Numbered from the stretch's first letter, positions 16,253 through 25,707 are shown. The stretch is DNA of 64,000 bases from NIOZ-UU13 sp035528395 (GCA_035528395.1 DATKYR010000190.1:1-64000), one strand, 5' to 3'. Notes: generated by a model not told the origin, from the letters alone. A program made the numbers and translations.

Positions 16253-17047
16253 TTGAAAGTGGAAATGCTCATTGATTATTTCCGCCGCGTGGCCAACAAC
16301 AATGATTGGTGGGTTGTTGGCATTGAGCTGATTCTTATCGGCCTGGTGGTTTACTGGATTGTGGACTTCCTCGAAGGCACTCGCGGAGAGAGATTATTCC
16401 GAGGCGTAATACTTATTCTTGTTATCGGAGTGCTCGTCTCAAATTTGCTCGTCCGGCAGTTTGATTTCGCCCGGCTTCGATACCTTTACAAGGGCTTTTT
16501 GATTGGCATTTTGATTATCGCCGTTGCAGCTTTTCAGCCGGAGATTCGAAGAGTGCTTATGCGACTTGGCCAGCCGCGATTCTGGGCAGGCTCGTTACAG
16601 CAGCTAACAAGGACCGTAGAAGAATTAATTACCGCTGTAACCGAACTTTCCGCCGCTCGTATTGGAGCCATTATTGTTATTGAACAGCGGGTGGCGTTGG
16701 GCGAATTCATAGAAACCGGAGTTCGAATCGATGCCAAGGTAACGGCTGACCTGCTGAGGACCATTTTCCACCCCGGTACGACCCTTCATGATATGGCCGT
16801 TATAATACGAGGCGACAGAGTGGTTGCCGCCGGTGTGCAGCTGCCTTTGGCCGAGGCCGGCAGTATCGGCGGCGTTGAACTCGGCTCGCGACACCGTGCA
16901 GCCATAGGCATAACAGCGGGCTCGGATGCTACCTGTCTTGTGGTAAGCGAGGAAACCGGCATCATTTCTCTTGCTAAAGACGGCAAAATTACGCGTAATA
17001 TAGACGAATCTGCGTTGAGAAAGCATCTCGCAAACGTGATTTCGTGA
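16253..17047 (+). CDS. cdaA: CdaA-type diadenylate cyclase (c-di-AMP synthase)
   Basis: 264 residues with three N-terminal TM helices (about 20-95) and a cytoplasmic DisA_N/DAC domain that makes c-di-AMP from two ATP. Visible are the GAIIVIEQRVAL core, LHDMAVII at about residues 179-186 and GSRHRAAIGIT (RHR about 218). In known cyclases the first motif is DGA; here the Gly is Met (DMA), which could alter activity. The start is a TTG at 16253 behind AGGA; an ATG at 16265 is the alternative. It precedes a YbbR-domain gene, the usual cdaA-cdaR order, and likely uses the promoter at 15745. Confidence 0.88.
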   Translation: MKVEMLIDYFRRVANNNDWWVVGIELILIGLVVYWIVDFLEGTRGERLFRGVILILVIGVLVSNLLVRQFDFARLRYLYKGFLIGILIIAVAAFQPEIRRVLMRLGQPRFWAGSLQQLTRTVEELITAVTELSAARIGAIIVIEQRVALGEFIETGVRIDAKVTADLLRTIFHPGTTLHDMAVIIRGDRVVAAGVQLPLAEAGSIGGVELGSRHRAAIGITAGSDATCLVVSEETGIISLAKDGKITRNIDESALRKHLANVIS

Positions 17048-17130
17048 ATTGCGCCGGATACCTGCTGCTTCGTCCTGCGCCTGCACTTGCGTAACCGCAG
17101 GTGCGAGTGACGAGAGTCGCAGAGGCAAGT

Positions 17131-18180
17131 GTGATACGTAATATGATGATAGGAAAGATTAAATTCGGCAAGATAGCAATTGTGATATTTTTGACGGTCC
17201 TGATCTGGGTCTGGGTTGACCTGGCTCTGGACGAAGAATTCACCGCCCCCAAGGCCACAATAAATGTAGCCTTCAGCCCGAATCTCTGGGTTAGCTTCGA
17301 TAATAAACCATCGGCTTCGATTGACAATATTGTCCTCAAAGGTCCGGCGTCCAAAATCGCCGAGGTTAGGAGAAAATTGAATGACGGTTCGCTGGTACTT
17401 GATTTCTTTTTGGACCCTGTCCGGGATGGAATGACTACTGCTGGCCCGCACACTCTAACCGTTTTGGATTTTTTCAGAAGGAGCGAGAAGATAAAAGAAC
17501 TCGGCGGCCTTACGGTCGAAGCCTGCGAGCCGGAGAATATCGAAGTCAATGTCGTTAAGCTTGTAGAAAGATCGTTGGATATTGAATGTTTTAATGAAAG
17601 TGGAGCTCCTTTGGGGGTTGAGAGCATTGAGCCGCCGAAAGTTGTTATGTCTGTGCCTGCTGATAGCAGGCTGACAGCGCAGGTTCGGTTGACACCCAGG
17701 GAAATCGAGCGGGCAAGAATCTCGGGCGTTGTAAAAACGCCGTTTGTCGTATTAGCGACAGACCAGATAAGGCAAGCCTCCACCCCCGTGAAAATTAAAA
17801 TACCGCCGGAAGCGGACTCGTTAAGCGAACACACTATACAAGAAGCCAAGCTTGGATTCACATTTAGTGCGAACCTCCAGGGCAAATACAAAGTGGATGT
17901 CAATTATAACGAAGTGGTCCGTCCTTTTGCTATATTAGCTACTGAGGAAGCCAAGCTTGCTTATGAGAGCCAACCGTTCCAGATGACCCTGTATATTCTT
18001 GACAATGACGAAAAGAAGGGACCGGAGGAGGAGCAGCGGAGAAAGGTGGTTTACAATTTTCCTGAAGAATCCGTCCGCAAAAATGAAATCAGGCTAAAAA
18101 ATCCGCAGCAGCCGGCAGAAGCGAAATTTAAGCTGATACGTCTAACTTCTGTCCCGACTTCGCCGTCCGGGCCGGATTGA
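17131..18180 (+). CDS. YbbR-domain protein, probable CdaA regulator
   Basis: About 349 residues. An N-terminal TM helix (IAIVIFLTVLIWVWVDLAL) is followed by an extracytoplasmic YbbR-like beta-rich region with repeats (FSPNLWVSFDNKPSASIDNI and similar). YbbR/CdaR proteins bind and modulate CdaA. I favour the GTG at 17131 (behind AGAGG) or the ATG at 17143. The longer frame to 17101 comes from an upstream hairpin (CACTTGCG-TAAC-CGCAGGTG) and is unlikely to be coding. The 3' end overlaps the convergent cstA gene by 53 bp. Confidence 0.8.
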   Translation: MIRNMMIGKIKFGKIAIVIFLTVLIWVWVDLALDEEFTAPKATINVAFSPNLWVSFDNKPSASIDNIVLKGPASKIAEVRRKLNDGSLVLDFFLDPVRDGMTTAGPHTLTVLDFFRRSEKIKELGGLTVEACEPENIEVNVVKLVERSLDIECFNESGAPLGVESIEPPKVVMSVPADSRLTAQVRLTPREIERARISGVVKTPFVVLATDQIRQASTPVKIKIPPEADSLSEHTIQEAKLGFTFSANLQGKYKVDVNYNEVVRPFAILATEEAKLAYESQPFQMTLYILDNDEKKGPEEEQRRKVVYNFPEESVRKNEIRLKNPQQPAEAKFKLIRLTSVPTSPSGPD

Positions 18181-19876
18181 AAAAGGCTGCCAGGGCTTCG
18201 ATTGTCATCCACAACGCTAATGCAAAAATCCCACCGCCGATTATAACAAGAAGCCAATCGGCCTTGTTGATGAAATCCATTTCGTTTTTAACCATAGCCC
18301 AGTTTGTAATCACTAACATAATCAGACACGGCACCGCGGTAACAATAAACTTCAGTCCGCCCTTGCGTTTTAGATAAAGTGTAATCAACAGCAAGGCCAG
18401 AGCAGCTAAGAGCTGGTTTGCGCTTCCAAATAAAGGCCAAAGCACCATTGCCCCTTTGCCGTCTGCTCCCGTGGCGAATGCCAGCCCCGCCGCTGTAAGC
18501 ACAGCGAAACTGGTCGCCACCCATCTGTTGGCCAGAAACGGAATTCGCAGGTCGGTCGCCAGCTCACTTATCACGTAGCGCTGGATTCGCGTCGAGGTAT
18601 CCAGGGTCGTGCCGGCGAACGATGCGATGAATACACCCATAAGTGTAATTCCAACCGCCTCAGGTATCCCGAGTTTACCCATCATATTGGCCGCACCAAT
18701 AACTACCGGAGCGATTTTGTCGGACAATCCCTTGGCTCCTATCCAGGTACTGTATTGATGCTGCCAGGCGGCCTGGCCGGTCAAAATTGTGCCATTGTCG
18801 AGTTTCAGAGCCATTCCGATACCCGCCGCCACGCAGACAAGAACCAGCATCGCCAAGAATCCTTCGAGCAGCATGGAGCCGTACCCTACGAACTGACAGT
18901 CGGTTTCTTTGGAGATCTGTTTTGAGCTTGTGCCGGAGGCCACGAGCGAATGGAAGCCGCTGATGGCGCCGCATGCGATTATCACGAACATAAAAGGCCA
19001 AATCGGCGGAGTATCTGTAGGCAGCGACCGATTTATATATGGTGCCACGATCGGCAGTTTCCCTGATAATGAAGCTATTACCGCGCCGCCGACCAAGAGC
19101 CCCATAGCAATAAATAGCTGCCAGGCGTTGATATAGTCCCTCGGCTGAAGAAGCGTTGTTACCGGCAGTGTGGAAGCCACCCAGGCGTAAATCAGCAGGA
19201 TTATCACCCACAATCCCGTGGACGGTATCCCAAAAACTGTGCCAAGCTCGACGGGAAATAAACTGCCTATAGCAATGCACAGGTACATTCCGATTACAGC
19301 TATTGTCGTCGCAAGGGCTACGTTGGCAGTCTTTTTATAAACGGCAAAACCCAGAGCCACGGCTATCGGAATCTGCAGCCAGACCGGAACGACCGCACTG
19401 GGAAACCTGGTAAAGACCGTTGCAATCACAACGCCGAATATTGCGATAACAATCAGCAGACTCAAAAACACAACGGCAAAGAATATAAATCGCACACGCA
19501 TATTGATATACTTGGCGGCGACTTCTGATAAGCTTTTGCCCTCATTTCGCAACGAGACAATCAGCGCCCCTAAATCGTGCACCGCCCCCATAAATATGGA
19601 ACCGAGAAACACCCAGAGGATAGCCGGTAGCCAGCCCCAGATAATTCCTATAGCCGGGCCTACTATCGGCCCTGTCCCGGCAATCGAAGTATAATGATGT
19701 CCGAAGATTATCCCCTTACGGGTGGGGACATAATCGATGCCGTCCCGAAGTTCCACGCTCGGCACAGGAGCATTCTTGTCGAGTTTGAATATCTTCTTGG
19801 CCAGAAACCGCCCATAAGTGTGATAAGCCACCAGATACCCACCTCCACAAACCAGCATAAGTAAAAGTGTATCCAT
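18128..19876 (-). CDS. cstA: CstA-family peptide/pyruvate transporter
   Basis: 582 residues with about 16 TM helices, covering the CstA core (FGHHYTSIAGTGPIVGPAIG near residue 58, then GALIVSLRNEGKSLSEVAAKYI and FHSLVASGTSSKQISKETD) and a CstA_5TM-like end. Family members import pyruvate or peptides during carbon starvation. Length is in the short CstA range. The gene stands alone, with its 3' end overlapping the YbbR gene. No regulatory site is evident. Confidence 0.93.
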   Translation of the reverse strand: MDTLLLMLVCGGGYLVAYHTYGRFLAKKIFKLDKNAPVPSVELRDGIDYVPTRKGIIFGHHYTSIAGTGPIVGPAIGIIWGWLPAILWVFLGSIFMGAVHDLGALIVSLRNEGKSLSEVAAKYINMRVRFIFFAVVFLSLLIVIAIFGVVIATVFTRFPSAVVPVWLQIPIAVALGFAVYKKTANVALATTIAVIGMYLCIAIGSLFPVELGTVFGIPSTGLWVIILLIYAWVASTLPVTTLLQPRDYINAWQLFIAMGLLVGGAVIASLSGKLPIVAPYINRSLPTDTPPIWPFMFVIIACGAISGFHSLVASGTSSKQISKETDCQFVGYGSMLLEGFLAMLVLVCVAAGIGMALKLDNGTILTGQAAWQHQYSTWIGAKGLSDKIAPVVIGAANMMGKLGIPEAVGITLMGVFIASFAGTTLDTSTRIQRYVISELATDLRIPFLANRWVATSFAVLTAAGLAFATGADGKGAMVLWPLFGSANQLLAALALLLITLYLKRKGGLKFIVTAVPCLIMLVITNWAMVKNEMDFINKADWLLVIIGGGIFALALWMTIEALAAFFNPARTAKSGQKLDVSA

Positions 19877-19916
19877 TCCTTATACCTCGTATTTTGTATT
19901 TACTTTTTCTTATCCA

Positions 19917-21245
19917 CTATTTCCTGTGCTTCCTGTGCGAGCGGGCCAAAAGTCTTATCGGCACTTCTTCTATCGGCAGCATAGTTCGCAGCCGGTTTAT
20001 TATAAATCGGCGATAGTTTTCTTCAAAAAGTTCTGGCCTGTTCACGAACATAAGTATCGTAATAGGATTGACAGCAATTTGAGTAACATAATAAATCTTT
20101 GGCCAACCCTTTTTTTTGCCTTTAGCCGTGCCGATTTTTTCTTGTTTTATAATTTCAAACGCCTTGTTTAGTTTGACGGTGGGTATCCACATTGTCGTCT
20201 GCTTGAAGATTTCCGCCGTCAAATCCAGAACGCTCTGGATGTTCTTTGCTTCAGTTGCTGTGGTGAAGGCTATCGGTGCATATTTTAAGCCCGGCAGCAG
20301 TTTCGTCAAATACTCATGGTAGTCATCGGTGGCAGCCGAATCTTTGGCCAGGTCCCATTTGTTGATGATTATTATGCAGCTTTTGTGTTCTTCTGCGATG
20401 AATTTGGCCAATTTCTTATCGATCTGCGAGACCGGCACGGTAGCATCAATCATAAACAGCACAACGTCGGCACGCCGGATCGACATAGTCGCACGAACAT
20501 AACCGTAAAACTCAATGCTGCCCGCCATCTTACCTTTCTTTCTTATCCCTGCGGTATCGATGACGATAATGGTCTTGCCGTCCTTTTCGAACCTTACGTC
20601 CACAGCGTCTCTTGTAGTCCCCGGGATTTCGCTGACGATTACCCGCTCGAAGCCAACTATAGCATTCACAAGTGTGCTCTTGCCGGCGTTTCGCTTGCCG
20701 ACGATTGCTACTTTCATAGCAGGCTCTGTAGGCTCACCCAGTTCCATATCTGTGAATCTTTCAAAGATTCTATCAAGCAGGACCGCTTTATTGAGATTGT
20801 GCTTTGCCGAGATGCACAGAAATTCGCCGAAGCCTAATTTTGAAAATTCAGCGGCGGCAGGGAACATCCTGGCCGTGTCGGCCTTGTTGGCAACGCCGAT
20901 GACGTCGAGATTATTTTTGCGCAGAAGCCGGGCTATTTTTTCATCTAACGGCACCAGGCCATCGCGAATATCGACCATAAACAAGATAAGCTGCGCCGAC
21001 TTGATCGCCTGTAGGATTTGCTGTTCGATATGTTCGCTTAGCCGGTCGCTATCGACTATCCCGTATCCGCCGGTGTCGATAAGCTCAAAATAGTGGTCGT
21101 CTCTTCCGATAAAGGTGCTGATGCGGTCTCTTGTAACGCCGGCTGTCGGCTCGACGATACTTATCATTTGCCCTGCCAGCGCATTTAGCAGACTGCTCTT
21201 GCCGACATTCGGCCGACCAATTATTGCAACTATAGGTAGTGCCAT
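19917..21245 (-). CDS. der: Ribosome-assembly GTPase Der (EngA)
   Basis: 442 residues with two tandem GTPase domains and a C-terminal KH-like domain, an arrangement unique to Der. First domain: GRPNVGKSS (P-loop), DTGG, NKAD. Second: GKRNAGKST, DTAG, NKWD. Der acts in 50S subunit maturation. Its stop is TAG, showing that TAG is a normal stop codon here, which matters for the in-frame ambers elsewhere. Confidence 0.97.
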   Translation of the reverse strand: MALPIVAIIGRPNVGKSSLLNALAGQMISIVEPTAGVTRDRISTFIGRDDHYFELIDTGGYGIVDSDRLSEHIEQQILQAIKSAQLILFMVDIRDGLVPLDEKIARLLRKNNLDVIGVANKADTARMFPAAAEFSKLGFGEFLCISAKHNLNKAVLLDRIFERFTDMELGEPTEPAMKVAIVGKRNAGKSTLVNAIVGFERVIVSEIPGTTRDAVDVRFEKDGKTIIVIDTAGIRKKGKMAGSIEFYGYVRATMSIRRADVVLFMIDATVPVSQIDKKLAKFIAEEHKSCIIIINKWDLAKDSAATDDYHEYLTKLLPGLKYAPIAFTTATEAKNIQSVLDLTAEIFKQTTMWIPTVKLNKAFEIIKQEKIGTAKGKKKGWPKIYYVTQIAVNPITILMFVNRPELFEENYRRFIINRLRTMLPIEEVPIRLLARSHRKHRK

Positions 21246-21361
21246 TTTTTGTTAACTCTTTTTATTGACTGTCTTTTATTTATTATTTACTATTTTCGGT
21301 ATCTAACAGTCAACGTTCAAATTTTAAGCTGTGAGAAGTTTTTTCAGGTGAGGTGATTCTT

Positions 21362-22444
21362 ATGGACAGTAATCGACGGGACTTTTTGAAAATAGTGGCC
21401 GCCGGAGCGGCTGTGGCGGCGCTGCCGGCGTATGCGCAGCAGCCGAAGAGAAAACCCAACAAATCTGTAGCGCAAACGGCTCTGCCACGCTGGCGGGGTT
21501 TTAATCTGCTGGATATGTTCACAATGCGAAGCAAAGGTGATTTTCAGGAAGATGATTTGCGCTGGATGCGCGACTGGGGTTTTGACTTCGTTCGCTTTCC
21601 GATGTGCTATCGGCTGTGGATAGAGGATGGAGACGATTATAAAATCCACGAGCCAATGTTAGAGAAGCTCGACCGGGCTGTTGAGCTTGCCGGCAAATAC
21701 GGTCTGCACGTCAGTCTGAACTTTCACCGTGGGCCCGGATATTCGGTGAACAGGGAATTCACCGAGCCGTTCAACCTCTGGAAGGACAAAGAGCCGCTCG
21801 ATGCATTCTGCTTCCACTGGCAGATGCTTGCTAAGCGCTATCGGGGTATTTCGAGAGATAAGCTCAGCTTCGATTTAATCAATGAGCCGCCTTCCATTGG
21901 CCAGCGTATGAGCCGTGCCAACCATGAGCGGGTAGTCCGGACTGCGGTGGCAGCCATCCGTGAAATAAATCCCGACCGTATTGTCATAGCCGATGGTATA
22001 AGCTGGGGCAATGAGCCTGCGCCGGAGTTGGCCAACCTCGGAATCGGCCAGAGTACGCGTGCATATCAGCCGATGTTTATCAGCCATTACAAGGCCTCGT
22101 GGGTAAACAGTGATAAATACCCCGAGCCCGCCTGGCCCGGACACGGCTGGGACCGCAAACGCATGGAGCAGCATTACCGGAAATGGACCGACCTTGCTAA
22201 AAAAGGAGTTGGCGTGCACTGCGGTGAAGGCGGCGCGTATAACAAGACGCCGCACAAAGTAGTTTTGGCTTGGCTGCGAGATGTCCTGGATATACTTACC
22301 AGCCACGGTATCGGCTTATCTATCTGGAACTTCCGTGGGTCATTCGGCATTCTCGATTCCGGCCGAAAAGACGTCGAGTACGAAGACTTCCACGGCCATA
22401 AACTTGACCGCAAACTGCTGGAGTTGTTGCGGGAGTTTGAATAA
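21362..22444 (+). CDS. Exported GH5-family glycoside hydrolase
   Basis: 360 residues from the ATG at 21362 (AGGTGAGGTG upstream). A Tat signal (SNRRDFLKIVAAGAAVAALP) precedes a TIM-barrel of the cellulase GH5 family: RGFNLLDMF, WGFDFVRFPMCYRLW, the acid/base Glu in FDLINEPPS and a likely nucleophile Glu in GVHCGEGGAYN. It probably cleaves beta-1,4- or beta-mannosidic glycans outside the cytoplasm; the substrate cannot be read from sequence. Its stop codon directly abuts the end of the convergent XRE gene. Confidence 0.88.
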   Translation: MDSNRRDFLKIVAAGAAVAALPAYAQQPKRKPNKSVAQTALPRWRGFNLLDMFTMRSKGDFQEDDLRWMRDWGFDFVRFPMCYRLWIEDGDDYKIHEPMLEKLDRAVELAGKYGLHVSLNFHRGPGYSVNREFTEPFNLWKDKEPLDAFCFHWQMLAKRYRGISRDKLSFDLINEPPSIGQRMSRANHERVVRTAVAAIREINPDRIVIADGISWGNEPAPELANLGIGQSTRAYQPMFISHYKASWVNSDKYPEPAWPGHGWDRKRMEQHYRKWTDLAKKGVGVHCGEGGAYNKTPHKVVLAWLRDVLDILTSHGIGLSIWNFRGSFGILDSGRKDVEYEDFHGHKLDRKLLELLREFE

Positions 22445-22693
22445 TCAGGCGTTTGTATCGCTTGCTGAAACCTGAGGGTCATCGTCCTGATATTGAAAGA
22501 CTTGCTCTATTGGTACTGCGAAAGTTTGGGCTATCTTAAAAGCCAGGGGCAGCGAAGGGGCATATTTTCCGGCTTCGGTGGCAATAATTGTCTGGCGGGT
22601 TACGCCTACTTTGTCGGCCAACTGCTGTTGGGTTATTTGGCCATTTTCAAAGCGCAGCTTGCGGATGTTGTTGGTTAAGTTACTTTTCGACAT
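22445..22693 (-). CDS. XRE-family regulator of the subtilisin/membrane-protein operon
   Basis: 82 residues: a compact helix-turn-helix (NNIRKLRFENGQITQQQLADKV...TRQTIIATEAGKYAPSLPLAFKIAQ) and a short acidic tail. It overlaps the end of the upstream membrane-protein gene by 14 bp, so it is co-translated. Small XRE proteins like this commonly accompany DUF2178-type membrane proteins and autoregulate. The palindrome at 25426-25449 over the operon promoter is its probable operator (inference). Confidence 0.88.
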   Translation of the reverse strand: MSKSNLTNNIRKLRFENGQITQQQLADKVGVTRQTIIATEAGKYAPSLPLAFKIAQTFAVPIEQVFQYQDDDPQVSASDTNA

Positions 22694-23114
22694 TTTTGCC
22701 CCCCAGGCCGTACTGAATGAGAATCGCTAAAGATTGAGCATAAACCTGGAAGAATCCTGCTCCTATTAGAAGTGCTGGGCACCATGTCACTGGTATTGAT
22801 GCTTCCTCGCCAAGGATGCCAATCGGGAGGAAAGACATGAGAATTACGTATAAATACACGGCGCCGAAGCCGGCCAGGTGAGCGTTTTTTTCAATCAGCT
22901 TATCTCGTTCGTCGAATTTAACAGGGCCTCTATCCTTTTTAAAGCAGGTAATCGATATAATCCCACCACTGCCTGCAATAATAACTGGAAAAAGAAAGGC
23001 AATTTTGGGAATATCCACATCAAAAAGTAGCATTACGATTAATATAATTCCTAGAAACAGACCGAGCGAAAATGTGATGACCATAGTTAAGGATATTTTC
23101 TGTGCCCTATTCAT
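22680..23114 (-). CDS. Four-TM membrane protein, DUF2178-like (copy B)
   Basis: 144 residues, about four TM helices. The start MNRAQK and the motifs VKFDERDKLIEKNAHLAGF, EEASIPVTW and ILIQYGLGGK match copy A upstream, so the two are tandem paralogues. They overlap by 4 bp (ATGA), and this gene overlaps the XRE gene downstream, so the three are translationally coupled. Function unknown. The conserved DERD...KNA loop lies between TM pairs and is a candidate interaction site. Confidence 0.8.
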   Translation of the reverse strand: MNRAQKISLTMVITFSLGLFLGIILIVMLLFDVDIPKIAFLFPVIIAGSGGIISITCFKKDRGPVKFDERDKLIEKNAHLAGFGAVYLYVILMSFLPIGILGEEASIPVTWCPALLIGAGFFQVYAQSLAILIQYGLGGKNVEK

Positions 23115-23560
23115 GATTTTTCTCCTTTGCTACTCCAGCCGTACTGAACCAAAATCGACGCAGAGTAAACCAGCATAACAATAAGGAATACGCCGAAATT
23201 GATAATTGGCAGCAGGCAAACAGGAATTGAGCCTGCATCTCCGGCAACGAACCCTGGAATTATGCTGGCAGCGAACAATAAGACCCAGAGCGAGACAAAG
23301 GATACCAACACGGCATTTTTCTTGATGGAGTTGTCTCGCTCATCGAAATCCACTTCGGCCCGGCTTTGTTTGATGCGAAGCAAAACCGCCGAGATGACCA
23401 TAAAAAACAAAATTACTAACAGCCAAATCCTGACTAACTTTATTAACTTTGTTGACGTTGCCCCGGCCGCAAACATCTGCGTGAATATGATGAGGCCGAA
23501 AGTAAGAAGCAGAATCGCGACGCCAAAAGTAAACCATGCGCCCTTTTGTGCTCTATTCAT
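23111..23560 (-). CDS. Four-TM membrane protein, DUF2178-like (copy A)
   Basis: 149 residues, about four TM helices. It shares MNRAQK, EVDFDERDNSIKKNAVLVSF, GDAGSIPVCLLP and SILVQYGWSSK with copy B. It starts 18 bp after the stop of the subtilisin-like gene and is probably in the same transcript. Paired copies may form a heteromer (inference). Function unknown. Confidence 0.8.
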   Translation of the reverse strand: MNRAQKGAWFTFGVAILLLTFGLIIFTQMFAAGATSTKLIKLVRIWLLVILFFMVISAVLLRIKQSRAEVDFDERDNSIKKNAVLVSFVSLWVLLFAASIIPGFVAGDAGSIPVCLLPIINFGVFLIVMLVYSASILVQYGWSSKGEKS

Positions 23561-23578
23561 AATTTTTCCTTTTTAAAT

Positions 23579-25084
23579 TCACTTCATATAAGTACTATCC
23601 ATTTGATTGCGAATTTCTCCAACGGATTTGATAAAACCTTTAGGATTAACAACTGGGCCTACATCTGTATGTACAGCAGTCCGGAGCAACGACTCGACGA
23701 TTGTTTTGGGTTCAATTTTGGGATCAACCTGGTAAGCTAAAGCGGCGAGACCCGCCAGGTAAGGTGCACCCCAGCTCATTCCACCTTCTCGCTCGTAGGT
23801 ATAGAGGTCTGCCCCCCTCCAACAAGCAGTTGTTCGATTTCCTGTTGGTACCCAAAGAACAGTTCCAGCATCACCAAACATTCCCCGCCGGTAACTATGT
23901 GGATCATCAGGGTTTTTATCCGAAAGACGGGTAAGAGTGCCATAGTTGAGAACAGATCTATCGCAGGTTACAATCAGAATTCCGTGTTGTTCGGCTTTCT
24001 TTAAGGCCTCCTTCCAACGAGAGAAGTTTGGTTGTTGAGAAAATCGACCGGCCGAAATGCTTACAACTCGTATTTTTTCCGAGACTTCTGTGGTCTCATT
24101 TAGTTGGATAATTTTATTAATCACCTTATACCATTGTTCAAATCCAGGAGAGGTGGCAAAGAAGTATAGTACAGATTTTGGTGCTACACCACAGGTCTTA
24201 CCGAGAGCAATGCTTGCTACGGCTGGTCCGTGCATCTGTGGTGAAGCAAAACGTGCCTGCAAATCCAGGGCTTTGTACATCACCAATTGCTCAGCATATT
24301 CCTGATGATTTTTCAGCAAAGGCTGGTCAATGATGGCGATGCCTACACCTCGGCCATCAATTCCCTGTTCATGCAAACTACGAATGCCCAGACCTGGATT
24401 TTTTCCTTCTTCGAGCAAGCGAGCAGGGTCAAAACCTTCAGGCATTTTGTTTGGTTCAGGCCATTCGGTTCGACTGTCAAAACGCATCTTATCAAGCAAT
24501 TTTGCATGGTCTTTCAAATCGAGGTTGGCCAGCGACACATTTTTTATGGAGCCCACAAGGCCTTCAAAGGGGTCCATCCTTGCAAGGTCATTCTCATTTC
24601 TCAGGACAAGAGGACGAAACATTCCAATATCAACTCTTCTACCGCCAAGCGGGATGCGGAACATACTGATGTTAATGCTTTTTTTGCTCAACATCACTTC
24701 GCGGAGGGTCAATGGTACGGAATTTTCTGTCGTCTGAAGAACAGCCCTCTGAAAGACAGCATAAAATCCACGATAGTCGAGAAAAATTTTATGTATCCCG
24801 GCACTATGGTCTACTGTGGTTTCCATAACAGGAGTCCCAAACAGAGCCTTAAATTCTTCCGGGATGGTTAATTTGTAAGCGATTTTGCCCTCGACTGCTG
24901 CGGAACGAACTATCGCTGCCGTCGCTGGGTCTGCATCGAAGGAAATAATGCGATGTCCCATTATTACACAAATGGAGAATGTAAGAACCCCAAGTACTGC
25001 TGCAAAAACAAAAGCTATTTTCACCAGTATTTTTGCTGTCTTATAGGGGAACCGTATGAAGCGATTTTCAGAAAGCTTAAGCAT
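23579..25084 (-). CDS. Membrane-anchored S8 (subtilisin-like) serine protease
   Basis: 501 residues. An N-terminal TM helix (about 20-43) anchors about 190 residues of unknown sequence, then an S8 domain. The triad is visible: Asp253 in GVGIAIIDQPL, His285 in SPQMHGPAVAS, Ser437 in GGMSWGAPYLAGLAALA. The Ser motif is GMSWGAP instead of the usual GTSMATP. Otherwise the fold looks complete to the end. It should face the periplasm. AAAGGAGA supports the ATG. It heads an operon with two four-TM proteins and an XRE regulator. The substrate is unknown; it may process a partner membrane protein. Confidence 0.85.
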   Translation of the reverse strand: MLKLSENRFIRFPYKTAKILVKIAFVFAAVLGVLTFSICVIMGHRIISFDADPATAAIVRSAAVEGKIAYKLTIPEEFKALFGTPVMETTVDHSAGIHKIFLDYRGFYAVFQRAVLQTTENSVPLTLREVMLSKKSINISMFRIPLGGRRVDIGMFRPLVLRNENDLARMDPFEGLVGSIKNVSLANLDLKDHAKLLDKMRFDSRTEWPEPNKMPEGFDPARLLEEGKNPGLGIRSLHEQGIDGRGVGIAIIDQPLLKNHQEYAEQLVMYKALDLQARFASPQMHGPAVASIALGKTCGVAPKSVLYFFATSPGFEQWYKVINKIIQLNETTEVSEKIRVVSISAGRFSQQPNFSRWKEALKKAEQHGILIVTCDRSVLNYGTLTRLSDKNPDDPHSYRRGMFGDAGTVLWVPTGNRTTACWRGADLYTYEREGGMSWGAPYLAGLAALAYQVDPKIEPKTIVESLLRTAVHTDVGPVVNPKGFIKSVGEIRNQMDSTYMK

Positions 25085-25280
25085 TGAGAATGTCTCCTTT
25101 CAAGCGAATCTGGTTAATTTCCTTGTTTTCATAGTTGGATGCTTCATCTCTGACTTTTCTTACTTTCCCGCATTCTACCTTAATACTTCGCGGTTAATTT
25201 GCAGAGAATCTCAGCTTTTCACCTCTAATATTCCTGGGCTTCTCTATGATAACCGTTCACGGTGGCAAAACAGTGCTTTT

Positions 25281-25372
25281 ATGTCATTGCGAGGCCTTTA
25301 GGCCGAAGCAATCTCAAAATTTCGTTGCAGAGAGATTGCCACGCTCGGCTCTGCCTCGCTTGCAATGACATA
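25281..25372. repeat. REP-like inverted repeat, GTCATTGCGAGG type
   Basis: ATGTCATTGCGAGG at the left end mirrors CCTCGCTTGCAATGACAT at the right, with internal GGCCTTTAGGCC-like and GAGATTGC segments. Such elements are dispersed in many bacterial genomes. Here it sits in the leader of the protease operon. Confidence 0.75.
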
Positions 25373-25425
25373 AAAAAGCCAAAATTCAACATATTACTCC
25401 TTGAGCGGTTATTCTCTATGTTTTC

Positions 25426-25455
25426 AAATGTAAAGCAAACTTTACATTTTGTCAA
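25426..25455 (-). promoter_or_regulatory. Promoter with overlapping palindromic operator (protease operon)
   Basis: On the minus strand TTGACA (25450-25455), a 17-bp spacer and TACATT (25427-25432). A perfect 10-bp-arm palindrome AAATGTAAAG-CAAA-CTTTACATTT (25426-25449) covers the spacer and -10. A further TTTTACAT half-site follows at about 25461-25468. A repressor bound here would block polymerase; the XRE protein at 22445 is the best candidate. Confidence 0.65.
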
Positions 25456-25707
25456 GTATATTTTACATTTTTTACGAAATTTTAGTCTTTTTTTTGCTGA
25501 CAAAAAGATGGATTTCCTTGTAACTCCGTTGCAGATAAGATGTTAGAATGATTTGGGAGAAACTGTTTTTGTGGAAATCTCGGTGCAAACCTCTGTTCTT
25601 GGCTTGTGTGTTCAAACGTAACTAAGAAATCTCTCAGTTCGAGCCTTCGAAAGTGATAGGCGAAGAATCTACTGCTCAAATTCTGATGTATTTCCGATAT
25701 ATATTTG

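Larger units (their letters stand above)
25085..25707. other. Divergent intergenic region with operator, promoter and repeat
   Basis: About 620 bp. It holds the minus-strand promoter/operator at 25426-25455 and, between that and the protease start, a GTCATTGCGAGG-type inverted repeat (25281-25372). The protease mRNA would have a leader of about 330 nt containing this repeat. No gene is supported. Confidence 0.6.
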
